Of a DNA stretch of 7,336 nt, positions 1 to 6,711 are shown one piece after another. The stretch lies in NCBI GenBank assembly GCA_025353305.1, contig JANXQX010000298.1, positions 1 through 7,336 of the forward strand, written 5' to 3'. The notes under the pieces were generated by a model that was not told where the DNA came from, did not search any database, and was given only the letters and a program-made list of their open reading frames with translations. The stretch is from Holophagaceae bacterium. Lineage in GTDB: Bacteria > Acidobacteriota > Holophagae > Holophagales > Holophagaceae. Numbering within the stretch: position 1 is the stretch's first letter; every line of letters begins with the position of its first letter. Position numbers and translations under genes: made by a program.

Positions 1-379
1 CGAGCGGGCCTTCCGCAGCCTCAAAGCCGTGGACCTGCAGATCAGGCCGATTCATCACCGGCTCGAAGGCCGAGTCCGCGCCCACGTCTTTCTCTGCATG
101 TTGGCCTATCACGTGGAGTGGCATCTGCGGCGGGCCTGGGAACCGATCCTCTGGGCCGAGAAAGCCCCCAAGGCCCACGGTGGAAAGAAGGCTACGGGCT
201 TGAACGATGAGGGCATGAAGGTCCAGCGCTACCGCGACCTCCTACGCGAACTCGCCGCCTATACCCGCAACACCCTGCGGTTCAGCCAGGCCGAGAAGGC
301 CACGCTGACCCTCTATCCGACCCCCAGCCCCCTCCAGCAGAAGGCCTTCGACCTTCTGGGCCTCAATCCTGCCCTGTAG
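1..379 (+). CDS. IS1634/IS4-type transposase, C-terminal fragment (5' end outside window)
   Basis: This is the last 125 codons of a DDE transposase, read in frame from base 2 to the TAG at 377-379. The first visible codons encode E-R-A-F-R-S-L-K. The spacing E-x6-K matches the end of the Y-x2-R-x3-E-x6-K signature of the IS4 superfamily, so the first residue is probably the third catalytic acidic residue (codon at 2-4, Lys at 23-25). The following text (DLQIRPIHHR, then VRAHVFLCMLAYHVEWHLR) is typical of the IS1634 group C-terminus. The reaction would be cut-and-paste movement of the element. A GTG at 29-31 inside the fragment is not a credible start. The 5' part lies upstream of the window, so whether the element is intact cannot be judged. 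The fragment is G+C-rich compared with the polysaccharide genes after it. Family assignment is from remembered motifs and is fairly sure. Confidence 0.85.
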   Translation, partial: ERAFRSLKAVDLQIRPIHHRLEGRVRAHVFLCMLAYHVEWHLRRAWEPILWAEKAPKAHGGKKATGLNDEGMKVQRYRDLLRELAAYTRNTLRFSQAEKATLTLYPTPSPLQQKAFDLLGLNPAL

Positions 380-502
380 TCAGAATCCAAGCACCCCTAT
401 TCCGCGCAGAACCAAGCAGGGTGTGGAATTTCTCGCTGGATGAATATGGAACTTCAGACCTGATTCAGCGAGGAACCGATTTTTCCAATAATAGGAGGAA
501 CC
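380..502. other. IS right-edge spacer
   Basis: Non-coding stretch between the transposase stop and the orphan gene start at 503. It should contain the right terminal inverted repeat of the insertion sequence, but the left end is outside the window, so the repeat and target duplication cannot be located. A weak inverted repeat, CTCGCTG at 432-438 and CAGCGAG at 466-472, encloses a 27-base loop; it is not followed directly by a T-run and is not called as a terminator. Confidence 0.4.
493..498 (+). promoter_or_regulatory. Orphan ribosome binding site AGGAGG
   Basis: A perfect AGGAGG lies four bases before the ATG at 503. It is among the strongest Shine-Dalgarno sequences in the window, yet it precedes only a short, apparently broken reading frame. 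This supports the view that a real gene once started here. Confidence 0.6.
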
Positions 503-628
503 ATGGAAGCTATTATTCTTGTCGGTGCCCATGAACCAATCTATTCTCGGTACTGGAGTAGCTCTTTCATGATTTTCGACTTTGTGATGTTCAACATACT
601 CTTAAAAATTGAAGATGAAGCAAAATAA
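503..628 (+). pseudogene. Broken start of a probable sugar-1-phosphate nucleotidyltransferase
   Basis: The ATG at 503 follows a perfect Shine-Dalgarno, and the first eight codons read MEAIILVG. That is the usual opening of GDP-mannose or dTDP-glucose type nucleotidyltransferases, where it is followed by a second Gly and the GTRL-containing nucleotide-binding loop. Here the match ends after residue 8 (about base 526). The frame then runs through 33 unrelated codons to a TAA at 626-628, and from base 541 it is antisense to the 3' end of the minus-strand glycosyltransferase. The simplest reading is that a gene start was cut by a deletion or recombination joining it to the inverted glycosyltransferase gene. 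Eight residues are little evidence, so a chance match remains possible. A 41-residue product could still be translated but would have no predicted function. Confidence 0.45.
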
Positions 629-1443
629 AACGATTGGTCACAACTCACTAGGCGAAAGAAGTGGCCAATCAGTGACGACATACGTTTCTTGAATAATATA
701 ATAAAAAGCCATGTGGCATTTTCCACTCGATTGTGTTTCCCGACATATTCCAAGGCCCATAGATAAAAAGCAGGAGTTTCCTTAGCTTGTCTTATACTCG
801 CTGCACGTGATCCCTGCTCAGAATGTGTACGTGATTTTATAAGAATAGTTGGTAAATATTGGAAATTATAACCTTCCATCGCTATTCTGAGCCACATCTC
901 GTTATCCTGGCTATTCCTTAATGACTCGTTGAAAACCCCAGCACATTCAAAGGCTTCCTTTGGAATCAGCAGGGAGCAACCGCCGACATAGGTTCCAACT
1001 ACCAGCAATATCGAATTCCCGAGCAGGGATTCCTCTACGACTCCTGTACCGATGATGTGGGAAGCTTGATCGATAATATGGCAGTTGCAGAAAAGTACCG
1101 TCTTGTCGTCGTTCAACACTCTGAGGTGGGCCATCTGACGGGTGATCTTCTCGGGATAGTAAACATCATCATGACTCAACCATGAAAAGTATTGACCTTT
1201 CATTTCACGGATGCCGAGGTTCAGCGCTGTCGCTACTCCTCCGTTTTCCTTTTCGAAATATCGGATACGGTCTCCGAAGGACAATGCCACTTCACGAGTT
1301 TTCCCATCATCAGTCGAACCATCATTAACAACTATGATCTCGATTTCGGGATAGGTCTGGGCCAATGCGCTCTCTATGGCCTCACGCAAGTAGTTTGTGC
1401 CATTATAGACAGGTATGACAATCGAGACCATTGGATTGATCAT
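541..1443 (-). CDS. Family 2 glycosyltransferase (GT-A fold)
   Basis: From the ATG at 1443 this encodes 300 residues. It would transfer a sugar from a nucleotide donor to a lipid-linked or growing glycan at the cytoplasmic face of the inner membrane. Seen in the sequence: the GT2 opening VSIVIPVYNG at residues 6-15, the nucleotide-binding VVNDGSTDD at 38-46, a metal-binding DXD-type SHDDVYYP at 90-97, and SQDNEMWLRIA at 178-188 in the position of the usual catalytic-base region. No membrane helix is obvious. The frame is open upstream to a GTG at 1563, giving 340 residues, but GT2 proteins normally begin a few residues before the VSIVIP strand, so ATG 1443 or ATG 1431 is preferred; neither has a good Shine-Dalgarno. 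It is the only gene on the minus strand here and looks more AT-rich than its neighbours, which suggests separate acquisition or an inversion. Donor and acceptor sugars cannot be predicted. Confidence 0.88.
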   Translation of the reverse strand: MINPMVSIVIPVYNGTNYLREAIESALAQTYPEIEIIVVNDGSTDDGKTREVALSFGDRIRYFEKENGGVATALNLGIREMKGQYFSWLSHDDVYYPEKITRQMAHLRVLNDDKTVLFCNCHIIDQASHIIGTGVVEESLLGNSILLVVGTYVGGCSLLIPKEAFECAGVFNESLRNSQDNEMWLRIAMEGYNFQYLPTILIKSRTHSEQGSRAASIRQAKETPAFYLWALEYVGKHNRVENATWLFIILFKKRMSSLIGHFFRLVSCDQSFYFASSSIFKSMLNITKSKIMKELLQYRE

Positions 1444-1563
1444 GCTTGCGTCTTTGGCTAGATGGTCAGTTCTCATGTCTTGGTGTTTCTCATGATAATT
1501 CATAACGTAGAGAATAGGGAATCCAATCGCTTCGTTTTTACCCCCCTTGATCTTGGGGAACAC

Positions 1564-1727
1564 CCGGACTTACTTCTGTGAGAGGTACCGTGGCAAAGTA
1601 AAATGGTCAGCCTTGATATCTTATAAAATCAACCTCCTACATCGAAGTGCGAGTCGTCAAGTCTGTCCCTCGAATAGCATCTTCACGGGTGTTATCCTCA
1701 TTTTTAATCAGGTCGGAGAAGGTATAG
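1564..1727. other. Divergent intergenic region
   Basis: This spacer separates the minus-strand glycosyltransferase from the plus-strand epimerase, so promoters for both directions are expected here. A TATAAAAT stretch at 1622-1629 could serve as a plus-strand -10 element, but no convincing -35 element stands at the right distance. No reading frame in the spacer looks coding. Confidence 0.35.
1715..1722 (+). promoter_or_regulatory. Ribosome binding site of the epimerase
   Basis: GGAGAAGG stands five bases before the ATG at 1728 and supports that start. Confidence 0.7.
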
Positions 1728-2672
1728 ATGGCAACCAAGAAAGTACTAGTAACCGGGGGCGCTGGCTTCATCGGGTCCAACCTAGTTCGCCATTTGGTTG
1801 ATACAGGGCATGATGTTACCGTGCTTGACAACCTGATGTCAGGGTACATCAAGAATCTTGCATGCATTCCCGAGGTACGGTTCGTCCGGGGAGATGTCCG
1901 GAATCAGGCTTTAGTTCAAGCAGCCATGCAAGGCGCCGAAACGGTGTTTCACTTGGCGGCCTCGGTTGGCAACAAGCGATCCATCGATGAACCCATCACA
2001 GATGCTGAAATCAATGTGCTTGGGACATTACGGGTCCTCGAGGCTGCGCGGAAGACGGGGGTTCGTAAGGTGGTGACTTCATCCTCGGCCGGAATCTTTG
2101 GCGAGTTGAAAACTTTACCCATTCGTGAAGATCATCCGGTCGAACCTGATTCTCCATATGGGTGCACGAAATTGTGCGAAGAGAAACTCTGCCTAGCATA
2201 TGCCAAGCTGTACGATATCGAAGCAGTTTGCCTCCGCTATTTCAATGTTTATGGGCCAAACCAGCGTTTCGATGCCTATGGAAATGTCATCCCTATCTTC
2301 GTGTTCCGTATGCTCCGTGGTGAACCCCTTACTATCTTTGGGGATGGCGAGCAGACCAGGGACTTTGTCCATGTGGATGACATTGTGCAAGCCAACCTGA
2401 AGGCTGCCGCCACTCATGGGGTTAGTGGGGCATTCAACATCGCCAGCGGTACCTGTGTGACGATCAACCAACTCATCGCCATCATCTCCAAGGACCGCCA
2501 TCCGGTTCCGCTTATTGAGCATGGCCCCGAACGTCCAGGCGATGTTCGACACAGTCTGGCAGATCTCACCCAAGCCAACACTTATCTGGGTTATAAACCT
2601 TCAATAGACCTGAGTCGGGGTATTCAGAATTACATAGCCTGGGCTACACTGGAAGTTACCGGGTTGCTCTGA
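1728..2672 (+). CDS. NAD-dependent sugar-nucleotide epimerase/dehydratase (UDP-glucose 4-epimerase type)
   Basis: A 314-residue extended short-chain dehydrogenase that would change the stereochemistry of a UDP- or dTDP-sugar in the cytoplasm, most likely at C4, to supply a precursor for the polysaccharide. Seen: the Rossmann glycine motif TGGAGFIGSN at residues 9-18, an acidic residue in VTVLDNL (30-36) expected to bind the adenosine ribose of NAD, GDV at 55-57, the FHLAA strand at 74-78, the Ser-rich catalytic strand TSSSAGIFG at 117-125, and catalytic Y144-x3-K148. The substrate side shows RYFNVYGPNQR at 170-180, FGDGEQTRDFVHVDD at 204-218 and RPGDVRHSLAD at 269-279, all typical of GalE and UDP-GlcNAc/GlcA 4-epimerases. 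Length is normal for the family and nothing is missing. The exact substrate cannot be read from sequence; a 4,6-dehydratase is less likely because the catalytic strand lacks the Thr-Asp-Glu triad. A good Shine-Dalgarno supports the start. Confidence 0.92.
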   Translation: MATKKVLVTGGAGFIGSNLVRHLVDTGHDVTVLDNLMSGYIKNLACIPEVRFVRGDVRNQALVQAAMQGAETVFHLAASVGNKRSIDEPITDAEINVLGTLRVLEAARKTGVRKVVTSSSAGIFGELKTLPIREDHPVEPDSPYGCTKLCEEKLCLAYAKLYDIEAVCLRYFNVYGPNQRFDAYGNVIPIFVFRMLRGEPLTIFGDGEQTRDFVHVDDIVQANLKAAATHGVSGAFNIASGTCVTINQLIAIISKDRHPVPLIEHGPERPGDVRHSLADLTQANTYLGYKPSIDLSRGIQNYIAWATLEVTGLL

Positions 2673-2693
2673 GGTATTCAATTTCAGTGGCGA

Positions 2694-2816
2694 ATGAAAA
2701 AAAGAACGTTATGGGAAATGATACTTGCACAAACCACCTCTACAATTTTCAATCCAAGAATACTCACTGATAAAAAAATCAAAAAGCCTTCCAATCAAGC
2801 CCCTATAAGGATTTAA
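2694..2816 (+). CDS. Doubtful 40-residue ORF in the epimerase-asnB spacer
   Basis: An ATG at 2694 opens a 40-codon frame that fills most of the AT-rich spacer and stops at 2814-2816, nine bases before the asnB start. The peptide is basic and begins MKKRTLWEM. Only a poor Shine-Dalgarno (AGTGG) precedes it, and no family is recognised. It may be chance in AT-rich spacer DNA, a remnant, or a translated leader. Treat as unproven. Confidence 0.15.
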   Translation: MKKRTLWEMILAQTTSTIFNPRILTDKKIKKPSNQAPIRI

Positions 2817-2825
2817 AGCATCTAT

Positions 2826-4787
2826 ATGTGCGGTCTGTTTGGCATTCTGAATTTGGGCCAAGATTGCGTCAATCTAGTTCAAGCGGGCAGAGCCTTGGAC
2901 CTTATTCGCCATCGTGGGCCGGATGACGAGGGATGGCTGCTGTTCAATACCAGATCGGGTATTCACCAAGCATGCGCTGGCCCAGATACCCTTCCGGGCC
3001 TTGGTCTGCCTCCGCTGGCCCAGGCTGATGGCGCTGCATTCGATCTTTGCCTAGGGCATCGCCGCCTTTCCATCCTGGATGTGGGGGAGGCTGGTCACCA
3101 GCCCATGGCTAACGCTGACCGGACTCTCTGGGTGATCTTTAATGGAGAAATCTATAACTATGTGGAATTGCGATCAGAACTTCAGGCTAAGGGACATTTG
3201 TTTCACACCCGGACGGATACGGAAGTCCTTCTAGCTGCCTACCAAGAATGGGGGCCGTCGGCCGTGGAGAGGTTCATTGGTATGTTCGCCTTCTGCCTCG
3301 TGGATCTCATCCAGCGGCGGTTGGTATTCGCCCGTGATCACTTTGGCATTAAGCCGCTATACATTGCACACACCCCCAGTGCGATACTCTTCGCTTCCGA
3401 AGTTCGCGCACTTCTGGCCTATCCAGGCGTGGAGCGGCGGGTTCATCCTCAAGCCCTCTACAACTACCTTCGTTTTGGCATGGTGGATGGCGCAGAGCAG
3501 ACTCTTTTTCGGGGGATTCAGGAATTTCCCGGAGGGAGCCTGGCCATCCTTCCTTTCGGGGAACGGAGCCTGCAAATGCAGAAGTATTGGGATATTGACC
3601 CTGGAACCGTTGGGAAACTTGGAACTCAAGAGGCTGTGAACCGGACCAGAACATTGCTCGATCAAAGCGTGCGCATGCACCTACGCAGTGATGTGCCCTT
3701 GGGTACATGTCTTTCTGGGGGGCTCGATTCCACAGCGATTCTAATGCTCATGAAGAATGCCCTTGGGGACGACATTCCCATTGAGACCTTTTCCTTTATT
3801 ACTGATGACCCTGTGCTAAGTGAACAACGATTTGTGAATATTGCCTGCGAAGCCGCTCGAGTGAACGTTCACTCCGTCCAACCCACGCCTGGGGAGTTTG
3901 CCTCTGACCTACAGGAACTGGTCCGATGCCAAGAGTTCCCTTTCGCTGGTCCTACCGTTTATGCCCAACACAGAGTTTTCCGGCTCGCGAGAGAGAATGG
4001 CATGAAAGTCATGCTAGATGGCCAGGGGGCTGATGAACTATTTGGTGGGTATTATTCGTTTATCGGGGCAAAGATCACTTCCCTCTTGTCCAGCGGAGCC
4101 CCGCTGAGAGCTATGCCTGTGTTAAAGGGTGTTCCTGGAAACATGAGTTCTAATTTCCCCCGAATGCTTGCATTCAGCTTCGGGCGAATGCTGCCCGAGT
4201 CTCTACGACCATTCTTTCGCGCCCTCGTAGGGGAACCACTTTTCCCTCGGTGGTTGAATCGTGGATGGTTCCGTGATCACGGGGCTCAAGCTATCGAACG
4301 GCCAGCGGGCCAGGGGAGGAATGCATTAAAGGAGGAGATGGCTATCGCTGTTACGAAGGGGTCGCTTTCTGAATTGCTCCGCTACGAGGACCGGAACTCC
4401 ATGTGGTTTTCCATCGAAAGCCGCGTCCCCTTTTGTAATCCCCGGCTGGCCGAGATGGCATTCTCCCTAGCACCCGACAATTTGATTTCTCCCCTTGGTG
4501 TCACTAAAGCAGTCTTGAAGACCGCCATGCGTGGACTGGTGCCGGATCAAATCATCGACCGGGAAAAGGTTGGGTTCGGAACTCCTGAGCGGGATTGGCT
4601 TTCTGCATTGCAGCCATTTGTCGATTCCACCCTGAAAGAGGGCGAAGCGATGGACTTGCCATACTTATCAAACTTTCGACAAGAGGTGCTTGCGGCCATC
4701 AACTCCCATGGCAGGTGGCCTCCACATGCCTGGAGAATAATTAACTTGATCATTTGGAACCGTGATTTTGGGGTTACCCATGATTGA
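2826..4787 (+). CDS. asnB: Asparagine synthetase, glutamine-hydrolysing (AsnB type)
   Basis: A 653-residue two-domain amidotransferase. The N-terminal class II glutaminase domain frees ammonia from glutamine; the C-terminal synthetase domain uses ATP to adenylate and amidate a carboxylate, classically aspartate. Seen: nucleophile Cys2 in MCGLFGI, which fixes the ATG at 2826 because Met removal must expose it; RHRGPDDEGW at 28-37; GHRRLSILD at 77-85; FNGEIYNYVELR at 105-116; RTDTEVLLAAY at 129-139; ARDHFGIKPLY at 169-179. The synthetase part shows the PP-loop SGGLDST at 297-303, LDGQGADELFGGY at 397-409 and IESRVPF at 530-536. Residues 41-75 form a longer link between the first two glutaminase motifs than in short AsnB enzymes. 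Homologues are common in O-antigen and capsule clusters, where some are thought to amidate sugar carboxylates; that role is inference here. The nearest Shine-Dalgarno-like AAGGA (2807-2811) is unusually distant. All key residues are present. Confidence 0.93.
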   Translation: MCGLFGILNLGQDCVNLVQAGRALDLIRHRGPDDEGWLLFNTRSGIHQACAGPDTLPGLGLPPLAQADGAAFDLCLGHRRLSILDVGEAGHQPMANADRTLWVIFNGEIYNYVELRSELQAKGHLFHTRTDTEVLLAAYQEWGPSAVERFIGMFAFCLVDLIQRRLVFARDHFGIKPLYIAHTPSAILFASEVRALLAYPGVERRVHPQALYNYLRFGMVDGAEQTLFRGIQEFPGGSLAILPFGERSLQMQKYWDIDPGTVGKLGTQEAVNRTRTLLDQSVRMHLRSDVPLGTCLSGGLDSTAILMLMKNALGDDIPIETFSFITDDPVLSEQRFVNIACEAARVNVHSVQPTPGEFASDLQELVRCQEFPFAGPTVYAQHRVFRLARENGMKVMLDGQGADELFGGYYSFIGAKITSLLSSGAPLRAMPVLKGVPGNMSSNFPRMLAFSFGRMLPESLRPFFRALVGEPLFPRWLNRGWFRDHGAQAIERPAGQGRNALKEEMAIAVTKGSLSELLRYEDRNSMWFSIESRVPFCNPRLAEMAFSLAPDNLISPLGVTKAVLKTAMRGLVPDQIIDREKVGFGTPERDWLSALQPFVDSTLKEGEAMDLPYLSNFRQEVLAAINSHGRWPPHAWRIINLIIWNRDFGVTHD

Positions 4788-4824
4788 GGTAACAAGAACT
4801 GTCCCTTTCCTAAAGCAGAGTTAA

Positions 4825-5970
4825 ATGAAAATATTACACATGATGCTATCTAATTTTTATATAGATAATTACAGTTACCAAGAAAATCTTTTGCCCAAAC
4901 AAAATGCAGCAGATGGTCATGATGTGAAGATAATTGCATCAACAGAAACTTACATCAACAATCAACAACTCGGGTATCTCACTCCTAGTAAATACCTGAA
5001 TCAAGATGGAATCGAGGTGCAGAGAGTTCCTTATGCGACATGGCTACCCCACTTCGCCATGAGGAAGATACGGTCCTATTCTGGGGTTTACGCTCTTATG
5101 GAGGAGTTCGGTCCAGATGTGATCTTATTTCATGGAGCTGCAGCAATGGAACTCCTGACCGTGGCCCGTTACAAAAGGGAGCATCCAGGTGTGCGTTTCT
5201 TCGTTGATAGCCATTCGCACTGGAATAATAGCGGGACAAACTTCGTCTCGAAGTGGTTGCTCCACCGAATGTTATACCGAGGGATCCTTCAGAGAGTCAT
5301 TCCATACGTTGATCGGGTATTCTATATCTCCTTGGAGGCTAAAGATTTTCTTGTTGAGAACTATGGGATTCCAGAATCCGATATGGAATTTTTTCCACTT
5401 GGAGGCATTGTCCTCGACACAGAGGAAAGAAAACAGAGAAGGGATTCAAGAAGGCTCGACTTGGGCCTCAAGGATGACAATATCTTATTCATCCATACGG
5501 GTAAAATGGATGGGTTGAAACGTACCGAGGACATCCTGACAGCGTTTTCGAGAATACAAGATGATAAATTTCGACTTGTGCTGATTGGTTCAATGCCAGA
5601 CGAGATCAAAGTTAGGATTGACCCATTAATCCAAGCTGACAAGAGAATCTCTTTCCTTGGCTGGAAGAACGCCGAAGAGCTTCTAGGATACCTATGTGCC
5701 TGCGATATGTATGTGCAGCCAGGGGGGCAATCAGCAACGATGCAGAACGCGATCTGCGCATATTGCCCTGTAATGCTTTATCCGCATCGGAGCCATATCC
5801 CATACCTGGACGGCAATGGTTATTTCGCAGAAAGCATTGAAGACATGGCTCAATACTTCTTGAAAATCTCTCGCAATCCAGATGTGTTAAAAATTATGAG
5901 CTGGAATTCGGAGAGGTTGGCAAAAGGAATTCTAGATTACCGAAAGCTCGCCGCCCGTCTCTACCAATAG
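4825..5970 (+). CDS. Glycosyltransferase, family 4-like (GT-B fold)
   Basis: A 381-residue cytoplasmic or membrane-associated enzyme expected to add one sugar to the lipid-linked repeat unit. The N-terminal acceptor domain starts MKILHMM and has SYQENLLPKQNAADGHDV at 17-34, a common opening of GT4 proteins. The C-terminal donor domain shows FIHTGKMDGLKRTEDILTAF at 222-241, containing the Gly-Lys-x-x-x-x-Lys-type donor phosphate loop, then FRLVLIGS at 249-256 and ISFLGW at 275-280. The usual E-x7-E donor motif should lie at about 300-312, but the text is QPGGQSATMQNAICAYCPVM (298-317), without either glutamate. The fold assignment is secure, while donor use and activity are less so. No membrane segment is evident. 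It begins 37 bases after asnB with only a weak AGAG-type ribosome site, and is probably in the same transcript. Codon content is more AT-rich than asnB, a sign of mosaic origin. Confidence 0.85.
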   Translation: MKILHMMLSNFYIDNYSYQENLLPKQNAADGHDVKIIASTETYINNQQLGYLTPSKYLNQDGIEVQRVPYATWLPHFAMRKIRSYSGVYALMEEFGPDVILFHGAAAMELLTVARYKREHPGVRFFVDSHSHWNNSGTNFVSKWLLHRMLYRGILQRVIPYVDRVFYISLEAKDFLVENYGIPESDMEFFPLGGIVLDTEERKQRRDSRRLDLGLKDDNILFIHTGKMDGLKRTEDILTAFSRIQDDKFRLVLIGSMPDEIKVRIDPLIQADKRISFLGWKNAEELLGYLCACDMYVQPGGQSATMQNAICAYCPVMLYPHRSHIPYLDGNGYFAESIEDMAQYFLKISRNPDVLKIMSWNSERLAKGILDYRKLAARLYQ

Positions 5971-6042
5971 TCATCAGTCCACTTCAACCGAATTCGGAGA
6001 CTGAACTCAATGTGGAATAGAATACGAAGGCTGTTCCAGAAT

Positions 6043-6050
6043 AGGGGAAG
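6043..6050 (+). promoter_or_regulatory. Ribosome binding site deciding the acyltransferase start
   Basis: AGGGGAAG ends six bases before the ATG at 6057. This favours that ATG over the adjoining in-frame TTG at 6054. Confidence 0.65.
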
Positions 6051-6056
6051 TGTTTG

Positions 6057-6635
6057 ATGCTTGGGCGAGGGATAAAATCGCTTCTCAATGAAATTCGTAA
6101 TTTTCTTATCTTTCAGCTTCGTTACCCATGGGTGCAAGTAGGGAAAGGCACGCATTGCCAATGGTCAACTCGTTTTTGGTCTCCACACCACCACATCATT
6201 TTGGGGGACTCTGTTGGGATTGGACATGGGTGTCTCTTTCAGGCCGATACGGAAGTTGGTAAGAAAGTCCTGATCGCCTGTAACGTAGCCTTTCTAAATA
6301 GTGATGATCACCGATTTGACCAAGTCGGCAAGGCGATGTGGGATTCTGGGCGTGGTGACAAATTCAAGATAATTCTTGAAGATGATGTCTGGATCGGGCA
6401 TGGCGTCATCCTCCTATCGCCTGTGCGGGTTGGGCGGGGGGCGATTGTGGCAGCCGGGAGTATAGTTGTTAAAGATGTATTACCCTATGCGATAGTAGGA
6501 GGTAACCCAGCCAAGGTCCTTAAAATGAGATTTACTCCAGAACAAATTAAAAAGCATGAACAAACTCTTTACCCGGATGGTGTGGATAGCTTACATCCGA
6601 TCAACAATTCATTAAATACTCTATATTCTCAATAA
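6057..6635 (+). CDS. Hexapeptide-repeat (left-handed beta-helix) acyltransferase
   Basis: A 192-residue O- or N-acyltransferase of the maltose/xenobiotic acetyltransferase type, probably moving an acetyl group from acetyl-CoA to a sugar of the polysaccharide or its precursor; such enzymes act as trimers in the cytoplasm. Seen: after a short basic N-terminal helix, imperfect hexapeptide repeats from about residue 26 (VQVGKG, IILGDSVGIGHG, TEVGKKVLIACN), then an extruded loop from about 82 to 103 with NSDDHRFD (81-88), where His85 is the likely catalytic base. The helix resumes at ILEDDVWIGHGVILLSPV (106-123), VRVGRGAIVAAGSIVVKDV (123-141), and ends with the family hallmark IVGGNPAKVLKMRF (146-159). 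Length is normal. The preferred ATG has a good Shine-Dalgarno. The gap to the preceding glycosyltransferase is 86 bases, compatible with one operon. The substrate cannot be predicted; acetylation is the most common reaction of relatives, and an N-acyl role on an amino sugar is possible. Confidence 0.9.
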   Translation: MLGRGIKSLLNEIRNFLIFQLRYPWVQVGKGTHCQWSTRFWSPHHHIILGDSVGIGHGCLFQADTEVGKKVLIACNVAFLNSDDHRFDQVGKAMWDSGRGDKFKIILEDDVWIGHGVILLSPVRVGRGAIVAAGSIVVKDVLPYAIVGGNPAKVLKMRFTPEQIKKHEQTLYPDGVDSLHPINNSLNTLYSQ

Positions 6636-6666
6636 TTGATTTAACTTAATACGGTTAGCTTATAAT
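6636..6666 (+). promoter_or_regulatory. Possible sigma-70-type promoter before the CapF-like gene
   Basis: TTGATT at 6636-6641 and a perfect TATAAT at 6661-6666 are separated by 19 bases, slightly longer than the usual 17. The pair starts directly after the acyltransferase stop and lies about 55 bases before the likely start of the next gene. The region is AT-rich, so a chance match is possible. Confidence 0.3.
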
Positions 6667-6711
6667 TCAAACGAAGACTGATTGGAATGTATTGGATTGG
6701 AAATATGGTAC

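Noticed and set aside
432..472. Inverted repeat CTCGCTG/CAGCGAG near the IS edge as a terminator or IS terminal repeat
   Set aside because: The 27-base loop is too large and no T-run follows directly; without the other IS end it cannot be matched as a terminal repeat.
1192..1461. 89-codon plus-strand frame opposite the family 2 glycosyltransferase
   Set aside because: It is antisense to the conserved GT2 catalytic region and has no recognisable domain.
1632..1640. Strong Shine-Dalgarno-like GTAGGAGGTT on the minus strand in the divergent spacer
   Set aside because: No ATG or GTG follows at a useful distance; the nearby TTG frame stops after two more codons. It is too far from the glycosyltransferase start to serve it.
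1637..1867. 76-codon minus-strand frame overlapping the epimerase start
   Set aside because: It is antisense to the conserved Rossmann motif of a clear gene and has no recognisable family.
3349..3708. Long antisense frames (about 107-119 codons) and a 120-codon plus-strand alternative frame within asnB
   Set aside because: They overlap fully conserved asparagine synthetase coding sequence and have low-complexity, non-family translations; they are shadows.
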